A stretch of DNA of 64,000 nucleotides from Nocardiopsis sp. TSRI0078 (GTDB lineage: Bacteria > Actinomycetota > Actinomycetes > Streptosporangiales > Streptosporangiaceae). The notes beneath the pieces were generated by a model that saw nothing but the letters and a program-made list of their open reading frames with translations, searched no databases and was not told the DNA's origin. This document shows positions 43,737 through 52,908 of this stretch, one piece after another (within the stretch, counting starts at the first letter, position 1; each line of letters starts with the position of its first letter). Position numbers and translations under genes: made by a program. Location: NCBI RefSeq assembly GCF_001905145.1, contig NZ_LWLB01000001.1, positions 372,001 through 436,000 of the forward strand, given 5' to 3'.

Positions 43737-43961
43737 GAAGGCGCGGTTCCTCTGCGGGGAAGGGCGGTGTGGAGGCTGCGGGGGGGCACTGTCCGGGGGC
43801 GGGAGAGTGCGCGGGCGTGCGAGGGGTACGGGCCCGCCGGGCGGACCCATGGCCGTTAGAGAGTCTAGAAGTCCGCGACCACCGCCGGCGCTGTCCGCCA
43901 CGGTGGTATGTGTGTTCCCCCGGTATGCCGGATCCGTCCGGAACCCCCTGAAATGCAGATA

Positions 43962-43999
43962 TCCCGCCGGAGGCGTCACATGACGCCGTTCCGGCGGGA
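43962..43999 (-). terminator. Two-tier hairpin after the P450 pair
   Basis: Outer stem TCCCGCCGG / CCGGCGGGA (43962-43970, 43991-43999) encloses an inner stem GGCGTCA / TGACGCC with a two-base loop. It lies 60 bases after the stop of the downstream P450 gene on the minus strand and probably ends that transcript. Confidence 0.65.
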
Positions 44000-44059
44000 C
44001 CCGGGCATCGGGCGTGTCCCCGCGCCCGGAGGCCGGACCGCCCCCCGGGCCCGGGCGGA

Positions 44060-45268
44060 TCACCGCAGGCGCACGGGAAGGGCCTCCACACCCGAGCCGA
44101 TGATCGACGGCAGCGGGACCAGCTCCTCGTCGGCCACCGCGATGTGAAGCCCGGGGAAGCGCCCGAACAGGCGCGGCAGCGCTTCGAGGACCTCCATGCG
44201 GGCCAGGTTGGCGCCCAGGCAGTAGTGCCGCCCGTGGGAGAAGGTCAGGTGCGAGGTGTCCTCCCGGGTGACGTCGAACAGGTGCGCCGTCGGCCCGTAG
44301 CGCTCCTCGTCGCGCCCGGCCGACCCGTAGCCCATCAGCAGCGGCTCACCCGCCGGGACCGCGACCCCGGCCAGCTCGATGTCCTCGGTGGTGTAGCGCA
44401 TCGGCACGAACTCGCCCGGCCCGTCCCAGCGCAGCACCTCCTCCACGGCCCTGGACCAGTCGACCTCGCCCCGCAGGACCATGTCGAGCTGGTCGCGGTG
44501 GCCGACCAGCGCCCGTACCGCGTTGGCGATGAGGTTCATCGTGGTCTCGTAGCCCGCGCTGATGATGAGCACCAGGCTCCAGATCAGCTCGTCCTCGCTG
44601 AGCCTGTCGTCATCGTCGCGTGCGGCGATGAGGGCGGAGGTCAGGTCGTCGCCCGGTTCGGCGCGCTTGGCCCGGACCAGTTCGGTGAGCACGCCCCACA
44701 TCTCCATGAAGGTGGTCATCGCCTCCTCGGGCGTGACGCTCTGGTCGAAGAAGACCCCGACCAGCCGGTGCAGCTTCGGCCGTGCCTCCTCGTCCAGCCC
44801 GAACAGGTCGCTGATCACCGTCATCGGCAGCGGCTGCGCCAGCAGCGCCTTGAGCTCGACCACGCCGTCCGCGCTCGCCTCCGCCTCGGCCTCCATCCGG
44901 TCCAGCAACCCCTCGACGATGGCGGCGACCCCCTCGCGCAGCCGCTCGATCCGGCGCGGGGTGAACGCCTTGGAGACCAGCCTGCGCAGGCGCGTGTGCT
45001 CCTCGCCGTCGCTGGTCAGCATGTTCTCGGCGATGATCCAGGAGATCAGCGGCCAGTCCGGCGGGACCTCACCGGCGTTGAAGGCCCGCCAGTGCTTCTT
45101 GTCCTTCTGCACGCGCTGGTCGGCCAGGGCCTCGGTGACCGCCGCGTGCGTGGTCACGACCCACGCAGCAACCTCACCAGGAAGTTCGACAGGGACGACA
45201 GGCCCGATCCCACGGAGGTGGGCTGCTTGGGCTCGGAGGTTTCCGGGTGCGAGTCGGACGGGCTCCAA
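44060..45268 (-). CDS. Cytochrome P450 (CYP154-like)
   Basis: A 402-residue soluble bacterial P450. It has the I-helix oxygen-activation motif LIISAGYETTMNL, an intact ExxR (EEVLRWDGP), and the heme loop FSHGRHYCLGANLAR with the proximal Cys. The sequence style (VVPVELPGEVAAWVVTTHAAVTEALAD, HWRAFNAGEVPPDWPL) resembles CYP154 enzymes, which are often encoded next to CYP157 as here. TTG at 45268 follows AAGGAA; this start places the first 115 bases inside the upstream P450 gene in another frame. The substrate is unknown. Confidence 0.87.
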   Translation of the reverse strand: MEPVRLAPGNLRAQAAHLRGIGPVVPVELPGEVAAWVVTTHAAVTEALADQRVQKDKKHWRAFNAGEVPPDWPLISWIIAENMLTSDGEEHTRLRRLVSKAFTPRRIERLREGVAAIVEGLLDRMEAEAEASADGVVELKALLAQPLPMTVISDLFGLDEEARPKLHRLVGVFFDQSVTPEEAMTTFMEMWGVLTELVRAKRAEPGDDLTSALIAARDDDDRLSEDELIWSLVLIISAGYETTMNLIANAVRALVGHRDQLDMVLRGEVDWSRAVEEVLRWDGPGEFVPMRYTTEDIELAGVAVPAGEPLLMGYGSAGRDEERYGPTAHLFDVTREDTSHLTFSHGRHYCLGANLARMEVLEALPRLFGRFPGLHIAVADEELVPLPSIIGSGVEALPVRLR

Positions 45269-46509
45269 GGTGTTCCTTCCACGGAGTCGGAGGGCGGTGG
45301 GACCTGCGGATCGAACTCGACGGGGAGTTGGACGGGGGCCCAGGACAGGGCGGACAGCTGCCAGCGCAGCTGCTCCTGCGGAACGGCCAGGTGGAGCCCG
45401 GGGAGCCGGGTGAGGAGGACGCGCACCGCGATGATGGCGATGGTGGTGGCCTCGTCACGTGCGGGACAGCGGTGCGGGCCCGCGCCCCAGGCCACGTGCG
45501 CCCGGTTGGTGGTCTCCTCCATCTGCTCGGCGTTCTCCCGGAGGAAGAAGTGGTTCGACGCGGCGAAGCCCAGCAGTACGGGGGATCCGGCACCGATCAC
45601 CCGACCGCCGCCGATCGGCACGTCCACCCTCGGATAGATGGCCGGGTAGTTGGTGATCGGCGGGTCCTGCCACAGGACCCTGTCGAGGAGGTCGTTGAGG
45701 GCGGTGTCGGAGAGGGACGCCGAGCCGTAACCGGTCAGGGCGGGGTCGTTCAGGGCGGCCCGCAGGGACGCGGCGACCAGGTTCGCGGTCGGCTCGTTGG
45801 CGGCGGCGATGACGAGGAGGAGCTGCATGATCACCTCCTCGTCGCTGAGGGCGGCGCGGTGCTGGATCAGCCGGCTGGTGAGGTCGTCGCCGGGATCGCG
45901 GTGCTTGGCCGACACCACCTCGGACAGGGCCCGCTCGGCCTCGGCGTTGGACTTCTCCGCGTCCACGCCCTGCCACAGGTTGCGCATGGCGGTGACGAAG
46001 CGCAGGCCCTGGTCCTCGTCGAAGCCGAAGAGGTCGTTCATCACCAGCAGCGGGAGCATGCGCGCGTACTCGTTGAGGGCGTCGGCCCGCCCGCGTTCGC
46101 AGAACTCGTCGACGAGCCGGTCGGCGTACCGGTGGGTGATCCTGCTCAGGTGCTCGGGGTCGATGGCGCCGAGGCTGTCGGTGACCGCCCGGCGGTAGCG
46201 CTGGTGCTCGGTGCCCTCGACGAACAGGGCGTTCATGCGCGGGGCCATCATCGGCAGCAGCGGTGAGTCCGGGCTGACCCGCCCCTCGGTGAAGTCCCGC
46301 CACAGCCTGGCGTCGTGGCTGAAGGTGGTGGTGTCCCGGGACCAGGAGATGAGTGTGGCGTAGTCCGTGACCAGCCATCCGTGCACCCCCGGTTCGAGCT
46401 CGACCGGGACCACGGGGCCGTGGTCCGCGCGCATCCTGGCGTACACGGCGTAGGGGTCGGGGTGCGGTTCGCTCTGGTACAGCGCGGCACGGGGGCATCC
46501 AGAAGACAC
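45154..46509 (-). CDS. Cytochrome P450 without ExxR motif (CYP157-like)
   Basis: About 451 residues. The heme loop is WGAGPHRCPARDEA, with the proximal Cys, and the I-helix reads VIAAANEPTANLVA. At the K-helix, where almost all P450s have Glu-x-x-Arg, the sequence is LLDRVLWQDPP: Asp for Glu and Leu for Arg, followed by Trp. This parallels the EQSLW motif of Streptomyces coelicolor CYP157C1, a documented ExxR-less P450. Past the normal end (PVQLPVEFDP) there is a ~40-residue tail that overlaps the next P450. GTG at 46509 has GAGG upstream; GTG at 46560 is an alternative. Confidence 0.85.
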   Translation of the reverse strand: MSSGCPRAALYQSEPHPDPYAVYARMRADHGPVVPVELEPGVHGWLVTDYATLISWSRDTTTFSHDARLWRDFTEGRVSPDSPLLPMMAPRMNALFVEGTEHQRYRRAVTDSLGAIDPEHLSRITHRYADRLVDEFCERGRADALNEYARMLPLLVMNDLFGFDEDQGLRFVTAMRNLWQGVDAEKSNAEAERALSEVVSAKHRDPGDDLTSRLIQHRAALSDEEVIMQLLLVIAAANEPTANLVAASLRAALNDPALTGYGSASLSDTALNDLLDRVLWQDPPITNYPAIYPRVDVPIGGGRVIGAGSPVLLGFAASNHFFLRENAEQMEETTNRAHVAWGAGPHRCPARDEATTIAIIAVRVLLTRLPGLHLAVPQEQLRWQLSALSWAPVQLPVEFDPQVPPPSDSVEGTPWSPSDSHPETSEPKQPTSVGSGLSSLSNFLVRLLRGS

Positions 46510-46791
46510 GGGGAACCTCGGCTGGGGCGGTCGGGTACGGGCTGGGAATCCGTCCTTCACGTCACGGGGGTCGGGGGCTCAGCCTCGGGGCTCGGAAGCT
46601 GGTTCGCGGGTTTTCGGGCGGTGCCGTCCGCACGGCCCGCGGGCGCGTGCCCGGGCCCGTGCGGCCTCGCGCAACCTTAGCGGCCCGTCCCGGCGGGGCG
46701 CGAGACCCGTCCCCGCCCCCGCGCGGGGACGGCCGCCCCCATCTGCCGTTTCACCTCCGAATTTCACGGCCCCGGGCGGGCCGGGGAGACG

Positions 46792-46829
46792 GCGCCGCCC
46801 CCGCCCCGGTACGGGAGCGGGGGCGGCGC
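46792..46829 (-). terminator. Terminator of copA
   Basis: A 13-bp perfect stem GCGCCGCCCCCGC / GCGGGGGCGGCGC with a 12-base loop lies 48 bases after the copA stop on the minus strand. The rest of the 316-base gap (46561-46876) shows no gene. Confidence 0.7.
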
Positions 46830-46876
46830 GTCCGGCGATGGGCCGGGAGGCATCCGGCAGGGGGCCGGGCGGCCGT

Positions 46877-49183
46877 TCAGGAGACCCGGCCCGCGTCGTC
46901 GGAGCCGTCCGCCGCCAGGGGGCGGAACCGGCGCAGCCTTTGGCTGTTGCTCACCACGAACACGCTGGAGAAGGCCATCGCCGCACCCGCGAGCATCGGG
47001 TTGAGCAGGCCCGCCGCCGCCAGCGGCAGAGCCGCGGCGTTGTAGGCGAAGGCCCAGAACAGGTTCCCCCTGATCGTGCTGAGCGTGCGGCGCGAGAGCC
47101 GGACCGCGTCGGCCGCCGTCCGCAGGTCGCCGCGCACCAGGGTGAGGTCTCCTGCCTCGATGGCCACGTCGGTTCCCGTGCCCATGGACAGCCCCAGGTC
47201 GGCCTGGGCCAGGGCCGCCGCGTCGTTGACGCCGTCGCCGACCATCGCCACGGTGCGCCCCTCGGACTGCAGCCGCCTGACGACGTCGACCTTGTCCTTG
47301 GGCAGGACCTCGGCGATCACCTCGTCGACGCCGACCTCGGCGGCCACCGAGCGGGCCACGGCCTCGTTGTCGCCGGTGAGCAGGATCGGGGTGAGGCCCA
47401 GATCGCGGAACCGGCGGACCGCCTCGGCGCTGGTGGGCTTGACGGTGTCGGCCACCACCAGCACGCCCCGGGCGCGGCCCTCCCAGGCGACGGCGACGGC
47501 GGTGCGGCCCTCGGACTCGGCGGCCCTGAGGGCGGTGGAGAGCTCCTCGGGCAGGGACGCCCCGTGCTCCTCCAGCAGCGCGACCCGGCCGACCAGGACG
47601 GCGCGGCCGTCGACGGTCCCCCGGACACCGAGTCCCTCGACGTTGGCGAAGCCCTCGGGCGCGGGCAGGGTGCCCACCCGGTCGGCGGCGCCGGAGGCGA
47701 CCGCCCGGGCGACGGGGTGCTCGGAGGCGTTCTCCAGTGCCCCCGCCAGTCGCAGGACCTCCTGCCCGTCCTCGCCGTCGGCGACGGTGACGCCGGTCAG
47801 CGCCATCCGGCCGGTGGTGACGGTGCCGGTCTTGTCCAGCACGACGGTGTCCACCCGGCGGGTGTTCTCCAGGACCTCCGGCCCCTTGATGAGGATGCCG
47901 AGCTGGGCGCCGCGCCCGGTGCCCACCATCAGGGCCATGGGCGTGGCCAGGCCGAGGGCGCACGGGCAGGCGATGATGAGCACCGCGACGGCGGCGGTGA
48001 AGGCCGCCGTGGCGGACTGGCCGGCCAGGAGCCAGGCGCCGAGCGTGCCGAGGGCGATCAGGATGGCGATCGGGACGAACACCCCGGACACCCGGTCGGC
48101 CAGGCGCTGGACCTCGGCCTTACCGCTCTGGGCCTCCTCCACCAGACGCGCCATCTGGGCGAGCTGGGTGTCGGAGCCGACGCGGGTGGCGCGCACCACC
48201 AGGCGTCCGCCCGCGTTGACCGTGGCGCCGACGACGGAGCTGCCGGGTGAGACCTCCTCGGGGACGGACTCGCCGGTGAGCATGCTCATGTCGACGGCGG
48301 AGGTGCCCTCCTCCACGGTGCCGTCGGTGGCGATCCGCTCGCCGGGCCGGACGAGGAAGCGGTCGCCGACGACGAGCCGGTCCACGGGCACGAGCTCCTC
48401 GCGGGGCGAGGGGCCGTCGCCGCGCAGGACGGCGACCTCCTTGGCGCCGAGTTCGAGCAGGGAGCGCAGGGCGTCTCCGGCACGGCGCTTGGAGCGCGCC
48501 TCGAAGTACTTGCCGAGGAGGATGAAGGAGGTGACGCCCGCGGCGACCTCCAGGTAGATGTTGCCCGCCCCGTCGGTGCGGGCGATGGTCAGCTCGAACG
48601 GGTGGGTCATGCCCGGTGTCCCGGCGGTGCCGAGGAAGAGCGCGTACAGCGACCACAGGAACGCGGCCGTGACCCCGAGGGAGACCAGCGTGTCCATGGT
48701 GGCCGTGCCGAGCCTGAGGTTCTTCCACGCGGCCACGTGGAAGGGCAGGGCGCCCCAGACGACGACGGGCGCGGCCAGGGCCAGGGAGGCCCACTGCCAG
48801 TAGGTGAACTGCAGCGCCGGGACCATGGCCATGGCGATGACGGGCACCGAGAGCACCAGGGAGACCAGTGCGCGGTTCCACAGCGCCCGCACGGGGTCGG
48901 CCGGGTCGACGGCGGTCTCGGCCGTCTCGGCCTCGGCCCGGGGCACGGTGGCGGTGTAGCCCGCCTTCTCGACCTGTGCGACGAGGTCCTCCACCGGGGT
49001 GGGCGGCCCCTCGAAGGAGACACGGGCCTTCTCGGTGGCGAAGTTGACGGTGGCGCTGACGCCGTCGAGCTTGTTGAGCCGCTTCTCGACCCGGTTGGCG
49101 CATGCGGCGCAGGTCATCCCGCCGATGGCCAGCTCGACCGGTGCGGTGTCGGCCGGTTCCGCCGTGGCTTTGCTGGTACTCAT
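46877..49183 (-). CDS. copA: Copper-exporting P-type ATPase
   Basis: A 768-residue P1B-type ATPase that pumps Cu+ out of the cytoplasm. One N-terminal heavy-metal domain carries the metal-binding [14 protein letters not shown]. Downstream are eight membrane helices with the transport-site CPC ([13 protein letters not shown]), the actuator TGES, the phosphorylation motif DKTGT, HP in SEHPVARA, and [14 protein letters not shown] of the nucleotide domain. Copper rather than zinc or cadmium is indicated by CPC with the Asn/Tyr and Met/Ser helices ([17 protein letters not shown]). It follows copZ by ~150 bases and shares its CsoR-type control. Confidence 0.95.
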   Translation of the reverse strand: MSTSKATAEPADTAPVELAIGGMTCAACANRVEKRLNKLDGVSATVNFATEKARVSFEGPPTPVEDLVAQVEKAGYTATVPRAEAETAETAVDPADPVRALWNRALVSLVLSVPVIAMAMVPALQFTYWQWASLALAAPVVVWGALPFHVAAWKNLRLGTATMDTLVSLGVTAAFLWSLYALFLGTAGTPGMTHPFELTIARTDGAGNIYLEVAAGVTSFILLGKYFEARSKRRAGDALRSLLELGAKEVAVLRGDGPSPREELVPVDRLVVGDRFLVRPGERIATDGTVEEGTSAVDMSMLTGESVPEEVSPGSSVVGATVNAGGRLVVRATRVGSDTQLAQMARLVEEAQSGKAEVQRLADRVSGVFVPIAILIALGTLGAWLLAGQSATAAFTAAVAVLIIACPCALGLATPMALMVGTGRGAQLGILIKGPEVLENTRRVDTVVLDKTGTVTTGRMALTGVTVADGEDGQEVLRLAGALENASEHPVARAVASGAADRVGTLPAPEGFANVEGLGVRGTVDGRAVLVGRVALLEEHGASLPEELSTALRAAESEGRTAVAVAWEGRARGVLVVADTVKPTSAEAVRRFRDLGLTPILLTGDNEAVARSVAAEVGVDEVIAEVLPKDKVDVVRRLQSEGRTVAMVGDGVNDAAALAQADLGLSMGTGTDVAIEAGDLTLVRGDLRTAADAVRLSRRTLSTIRGNLFWAFAYNAAALPLAAAGLLNPMLAGAAMAFSSVFVVSNSQRLRRFRPLAADGSDDAGRVS

Positions 49184-49330
49184 TGACCCCTCCCGGGTGT
49201 CCCGGAACTCCTGGTGCCCTCCGGCGCCTCACGCGGCGTCCCTCCGCGGTGCGCGGGGACGGTCCGCCCCGGACGCCGCGGCGGACGCGTGTGCGAGGCC
49301 CGGGGCTCGGGCCTCGCGGCCGCGTCCGTG

Positions 49331-49546
49331 TCAGTCACGGACCTCGTATCCGGCCTCGTCGATGGCGGCGCGGACCGACCCGTCGTCGACGGGGCCGTCG
49401 CTGGTGACGGTCACCTTCTTGTTGGCGAGGTCGACCTCGACGTCGGTGACTCCCGCGACCTCGCCGACCTCCTCGGTGACCGCGTTGACGCAGTGCCCGC
49501 AGCTCATGCCGTCAACGGTGTAAACAGCGGTGGTGGTGGCAGCCAT
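49331..49546 (-). CDS. copZ: Copper chaperone CopZ
   Basis: A 71-residue single heavy-metal-associated domain with the Cu-binding motif VDGMSCGHCVNAV and the ferredoxin-like fold pattern (VTDVEVDLANKKVTVTSDG, IDEAGYEV). It delivers Cu+ to CopA, encoded next in the operon. AGGAGGCG precedes the ATG at 49546. A perfect CsoR-type operator lies 64 bases upstream. No csoR gene is in the window, so the sensor must be encoded elsewhere. Confidence 0.94.
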   Translation of the reverse strand: MAATTTAVYTVDGMSCGHCVNAVTEEVGEVAGVTDVEVDLANKKVTVTSDGPVDDGSVRAAIDEAGYEVRD

Positions 49547-49609
49547 TTCGCCTCCTGGGGCATGTGTGGTGTGTCGGCCCCCCTGGGGCCGCCCTCCGAT
49601 AACCACAAC

Positions 49610-49626
49610 ATACCCCTTAGGGGTAT
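49610..49626. promoter_or_regulatory. CsoR-type copper operator
   Basis: ATACCCCTTAGGGGTAT is a perfect palindrome (8+1+8) of the ATACCC...GGGTAT class bound by the copper-sensing repressor CsoR in actinobacteria. It lies upstream of copZ-copA and explains copper induction of the pair. Confidence 0.88.
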
Positions 49627-49780
49627 ATGTTTGTCAAACGCCGACACGTGGACCGCGCCCCGCTCGGAGGAGGAGACTCCCAGGAAAAGCGGCCGTCACC
49701 ACCCGGCGCGGGGCTCGCGCCCCCGGATCGCCACGGTACCTACCGGGGGTACCTGGCTGAGGCTGTCCTGGACACGGCGA

Positions 49781-49807
49781 AGGCCCCCGCACGCCGTGCG
49801 GGGGCCT
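49781..49807. terminator. Isolated strong hairpin
   Basis: AGGCCCCCGCAC (49781-49792) pairs perfectly with 49796-49807 across a three-base loop. No gene stops nearby: it stands in the ~370-base gene-less stretch between the copper operator and the GNAT gene. It may end an unrecognised small transcript from the operator side or be a relic. Confidence 0.5.
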
Positions 49808-49873
49808 CGGGGCCGTCCGTCCGGTTCCGGGCACCCCCGCCGTCGCGGGCGTGCGGGGCCGGGTCCCGGCTCC

Positions 49874-49996
49874 GAGGGGAGGAGGGACACGGGGACGGAA
49901 GGAGACGGGGGATCGCGGGGACGGGGGCGAAAGTGGGGGCGCGGGGACGGGGGATCGCGGGGGCGGGGGACTGCGGGGTTCGACGGGGCCTGGGGC
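49874..49996. repeat. G-run tract with direct repeat
   Basis: The plus strand contains a dense series of G4-G5 runs with short spacers, directly after the GNAT stop. A 17-base unit GACGGGGGATCGCGGGG occurs at 49904-49920 and again at 49946-49962. The tract has quadruplex-forming character. It is not coding in any frame with normal codon use. Confidence 0.7.
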
Positions 49997-49998
49997 GG

Positions 49999-50598
49999 TT
50001 ACTCGGCCTTCAACTCCAGGCGTGCGACCACGCGCTCGCTCACGTGGTGCCCGTTGAGCGTGAACCCGGCCCGCTGGAACATCTCCACCGTGCCCGTGTA
50101 GACCTCGGCGCTGGGAGCCCTGCCCCCGGCCGTGTCCACCGGGTAGGCCTCCAGGACGCGGGCCCCGTTGGCGCGGGCGTACTCGATCGCCCCGTCCAGG
50201 AGGCGGCTGCCCAGACCGCGCCTGCGCCGCCGGGGCGGCAGCCAGAAGCAGACCAGTGCCCACACGCCCGGCTCGTGGGGATCGGCCGGGCGCAGGGACC
50301 GCGACCGCGACAGCCGGATGAAGTCCTCGCGCGGGGCCACGGAGACCCAGCCGCACGGGCCGTCCTCGTCGTAGGCCAGCAGGCCCGGTATCCGGCCCTC
50401 CAGGGTCAGGCGCCGCAACTCCTCCTTGTTGTCCACTCCCCGCCTGGAACGCTCACAGGAGGTGCTCGCCGTGTGGTCCTTGGCGCGCCTGCGAAAGAAC
50501 GTGCACCAGCAGTGCCCGTACGCTCCCGTCGGTCCGAACAGGTTCTCCAGGTCTTCCCACCGCTCGGCGGTGGCGGGCTCGATTGAGACGATGGACAT
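49999..50598 (-). CDS. GNAT-family N-acetyltransferase
   Basis: A 199-residue acetyltransferase. The acetyl-CoA loop is in the segment PPRRRRRGLGSRLLDGAIEYARANG, and the preceding strand is GVWALVCFWL. The N-terminus (ATAERWEDLENLFGPTGAYGHCWCTFF) is typical of a group found in many actinobacteria with an unidentified substrate. GAGGGAG precedes the ATG at 50598 by five bases. A single-gene unit; the G-rich tract lies at its 3' end. Confidence 0.85.
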   Translation of the reverse strand: MSIVSIEPATAERWEDLENLFGPTGAYGHCWCTFFRRRAKDHTASTSCERSRRGVDNKEELRRLTLEGRIPGLLAYDEDGPCGWVSVAPREDFIRLSRSRSLRPADPHEPGVWALVCFWLPPRRRRRGLGSRLLDGAIEYARANGARVLEAYPVDTAGGRAPSAEVYTGTVEMFQRAGFTLNGHHVSERVVARLELKAE

Positions 50599-50744
50599 CG
50601 GACTCCCTCGACGAGACACACGGGCCGCCACAACTGTGACCCAGAACACTAGCGATTATTCGTCGTGACCGAAAGAACACGGATGCACGAAAACGCCTCA
50701 CCTGGCGGGTTTCGTCACCGAAAGCCGGTGTCTGGGAAGCTCGT

Positions 50745-50773
50745 GGGGCGGAGGGCGCACGGCCCTCCGCCCC
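50745..50773 (-). terminator. Terminator of the alanine symporter gene
   Basis: A 12-bp perfect stem GGGGCGGAGGGC / GCCCTCCGCCCC with a five-base loop lies 26 bases after the symporter stop on the minus strand. Confidence 0.75.
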
Positions 50774-50798
50774 GTTCAGCCGATCGGTCCGGGCCCGG

Positions 50799-52301
50799 TC
50801 AGGAGGAGGCCTGGCCCGCCTTGTCCGTGGACTCCTGCCACCCGGGCTCCCAGCACTCCACGGAGCCCCGCACGCCGGTCAGCCGGTCCCGCGTGAACAC
50901 GGGGTCGATGCCCTGGCGCCGCTGGTCGGTGTAGTCCTTGAGCAGACGTGCCGCCGTGGCCGCCAGTGGCGTGATGGCGATGAGGTTGACCAGCGCCATC
51001 ATGCCCATGGTCGTGTCCGCCAGGGTCCAGACCAGGTCGATCGAGCCCAGGGCGCCCAGGAAGCTGGCGATGAGGAAGACCACCTTGTAGCCGACGAGGA
51101 CGCCCTGGCTGTTGGTCAGGTACTCCAGGTTCGACTCGCCGTAGTAGTAGTTGCCCAGCACCGACGTGAACGCGACGATGACGACGATCAGCGTCATGAG
51201 GTGCAGCGCCCAGGGGCCCAGCGCGGAGGTGACCGCGAGCTGGGTGAGGTCGCCCTCCAGCTGCACGTCGGAGTCGCTCTGGTAACCGATGAGGATGATG
51301 AAGGCCGTGATGGAGCAGACCACGAGGGTGTCGAAGTAGACGCCCAGGCTCTGCACCAGGCCCTGCTTGACGGGGTGGGTGACCGAGGCGCTCGCCGCGG
51401 CGATCGGGGCCGAGCCGAGCCCCGCCTCGTTGGAGAACATCCCCCGGCGCACGCCCTGGATGACCACCGTGGCCAGGCCGGCGGCGGCGAACTCGCGGAC
51501 GCCGAAGGCGTGTTCGAGGATCAGCGCGAACATCGCCGGGATCTGGTCGTAGTTCATCCCCACGATGATCACGCCCAGCAGCAGGTAGATCGCCGCGAAG
51601 GCCGGGATCAGGGCCTGGGCCGTGTGCGCGATCCGGCGGATGCCGCCGAAGATCACCAGCGCGGTGAGCAGGACGACCACGGCACCGACGATGACCGACA
51701 CCCACACGCCCGTGCCCGTGCCCAGGCTCTCGGAGGAGTTGGCCACGGCACCGGAGATGGTGTTGCTCTGCACCGCGTTGAAGACCATCGGGAAGGTCAT
51801 GATGAGCACGATGGCGAACAGCACGCCCATCCAGCGCTGGCCGAGTCCGCGCTCCATGTAGTAGGCCGGACCGCCCCGGTAGCCCGTGGAGTCCCGGACC
51901 TTGTAGAGCTGGGCCAGGGTGGACTCGACGAAGCTGGCTCCGGAGACCACGATCGCCATCAGCCACATCCAGAAGACGGCGCCCGGGCCGCCCAGGGAGA
52001 TGGCGACCGCCACACCGACGATGTTGCCGGTGCCGATGCGGGCGGCGGCCGAGACCATGAACGCCTGGATCGAGGAGACGGCCCTCTTGCCGTCAGGGGC
52101 GATCTCGGGCTGGCTGCGCAGCACCCGGAACATCTCCGGGAACATGCGGATCTGGACGACTCCCGTCCTGATCGTGACGTAGAGGCTGACCAGCACCAGC
52201 AGCGGGATCAGCACCCAGGACCAGAAGAAGTCGTTGTTGAACGTGCCGATGGCCTCGGTGATGCGTACACCGACGGTGGACGTTGCGTCTGCGACTAACA
52301 C
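50799..52301 (-). CDS. Sodium:alanine symporter (AGCS family)
   Basis: A 500-residue secondary transporter with about eleven membrane helices and the AGCS signatures GTGNIVGVAVAISLGGPGAVFWMW and GVRRGMFSNEAGLGSAPIAAA. It imports alanine or glycine with Na+, which fits the Mrp antiporter at the left end as a source of the sodium gradient (contextual inference). GTG at 52301 was chosen because AAGGAG is 10 bases upstream; a TTG at 52334 is in frame but has no ribosome site. Confidence 0.92.
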   Translation of the reverse strand: MLVADATSTVGVRITEAIGTFNNDFFWSWVLIPLLVLVSLYVTIRTGVVQIRMFPEMFRVLRSQPEIAPDGKRAVSSIQAFMVSAAARIGTGNIVGVAVAISLGGPGAVFWMWLMAIVVSGASFVESTLAQLYKVRDSTGYRGGPAYYMERGLGQRWMGVLFAIVLIMTFPMVFNAVQSNTISGAVANSSESLGTGTGVWVSVIVGAVVVLLTALVIFGGIRRIAHTAQALIPAFAAIYLLLGVIIVGMNYDQIPAMFALILEHAFGVREFAAAGLATVVIQGVRRGMFSNEAGLGSAPIAAASASVTHPVKQGLVQSLGVYFDTLVVCSITAFIILIGYQSDSDVQLEGDLTQLAVTSALGPWALHLMTLIVVIVAFTSVLGNYYYGESNLEYLTNSQGVLVGYKVVFLIASFLGALGSIDLVWTLADTTMGMMALVNLIAITPLAATAARLLKDYTDQRRQGIDPVFTRDRLTGVRGSVECWEPGWQESTDKAGQASS

Positions 52302-52458
52302 GGGAACGGAACTCCTTGCTCCTAAAGAGGACAACCGCCCTCACATACCCGTGAAGTGCGAGGAGTCACCATCCGGTGCGTGCTGTGGTCTGATGGTGAT
52401 CTTCCCGTTACTGCACCTCACCCGGCGGGCCGCACACGGGCTCCCGGGGGCCCGCGGC

Positions 52459-52746
52459 TCAGCCCTCGTGGACCAGGTCCGCGTAGGACGGGTTCCTCTT
52501 GATGTAGGCCTGCGCGAACGGGCAGATCGGCACCACCTTGAGCCCGCGCTCCCGGATGTGGTCCAGGGACTCGCGCATGAGGTGGCTGGCCACGCCCCGG
52601 CCCTCGAAGGCCGTGTCGACCTCCACGTGCGGCAGGGCGTACACGCCCTCGTCGATCAGGTGGTAGGCGCAGAACCCCACCACCGTTCCGTCGGCGCTCA
52701 CTTCGTAGCGCGACCGCTCCGGCACGTCGGTAACCGTCAGGTCCAT
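52459..52746 (-). CDS. Small GNAT-like acetyltransferase (YjdJ/NATD1 type)
   Basis: A compact 95-residue GNAT domain. The acetyl-CoA loop is in AFEGRGVASHLMRESLDHIRERGLKVVPICPFAQAYIKRNP, which is characteristic of the short YjdJ/NATD1 group. The biological substrate is unknown. AGGAGAG precedes the ATG at 52746. It lies downstream of the DUF5996 gene by 162 bases on the same strand. Confidence 0.87.
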   Translation of the reverse strand: MDLTVTDVPERSRYEVSADGTVVGFCAYHLIDEGVYALPHVEVDTAFEGRGVASHLMRESLDHIRERGLKVVPICPFAQAYIKRNPSYADLVHEG

Positions 52747-52908
52747 GGCACTCTCCTGCTCCCTGCGTCCGCGCACGGGTGTGCGCGTGAGCCCGATGCC
52801 CACGTTCCCACACATATCCGCCGCGCACACCCCCGAGGACGCCTGCTCCGGACGGTGGGGGGCGAGGCCCCGGCCGGAAGCACGGGTCACGCGCCCGCCG
52901 CGCGGGGT

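Noticed and set aside
49627..50586. Plus-strand open frame starting at the CsoR operator
   Set aside because: Its ATG is part of the operator flank, and the frame crosses a terminator hairpin and the G-rich tract antisense to the GNAT gene.
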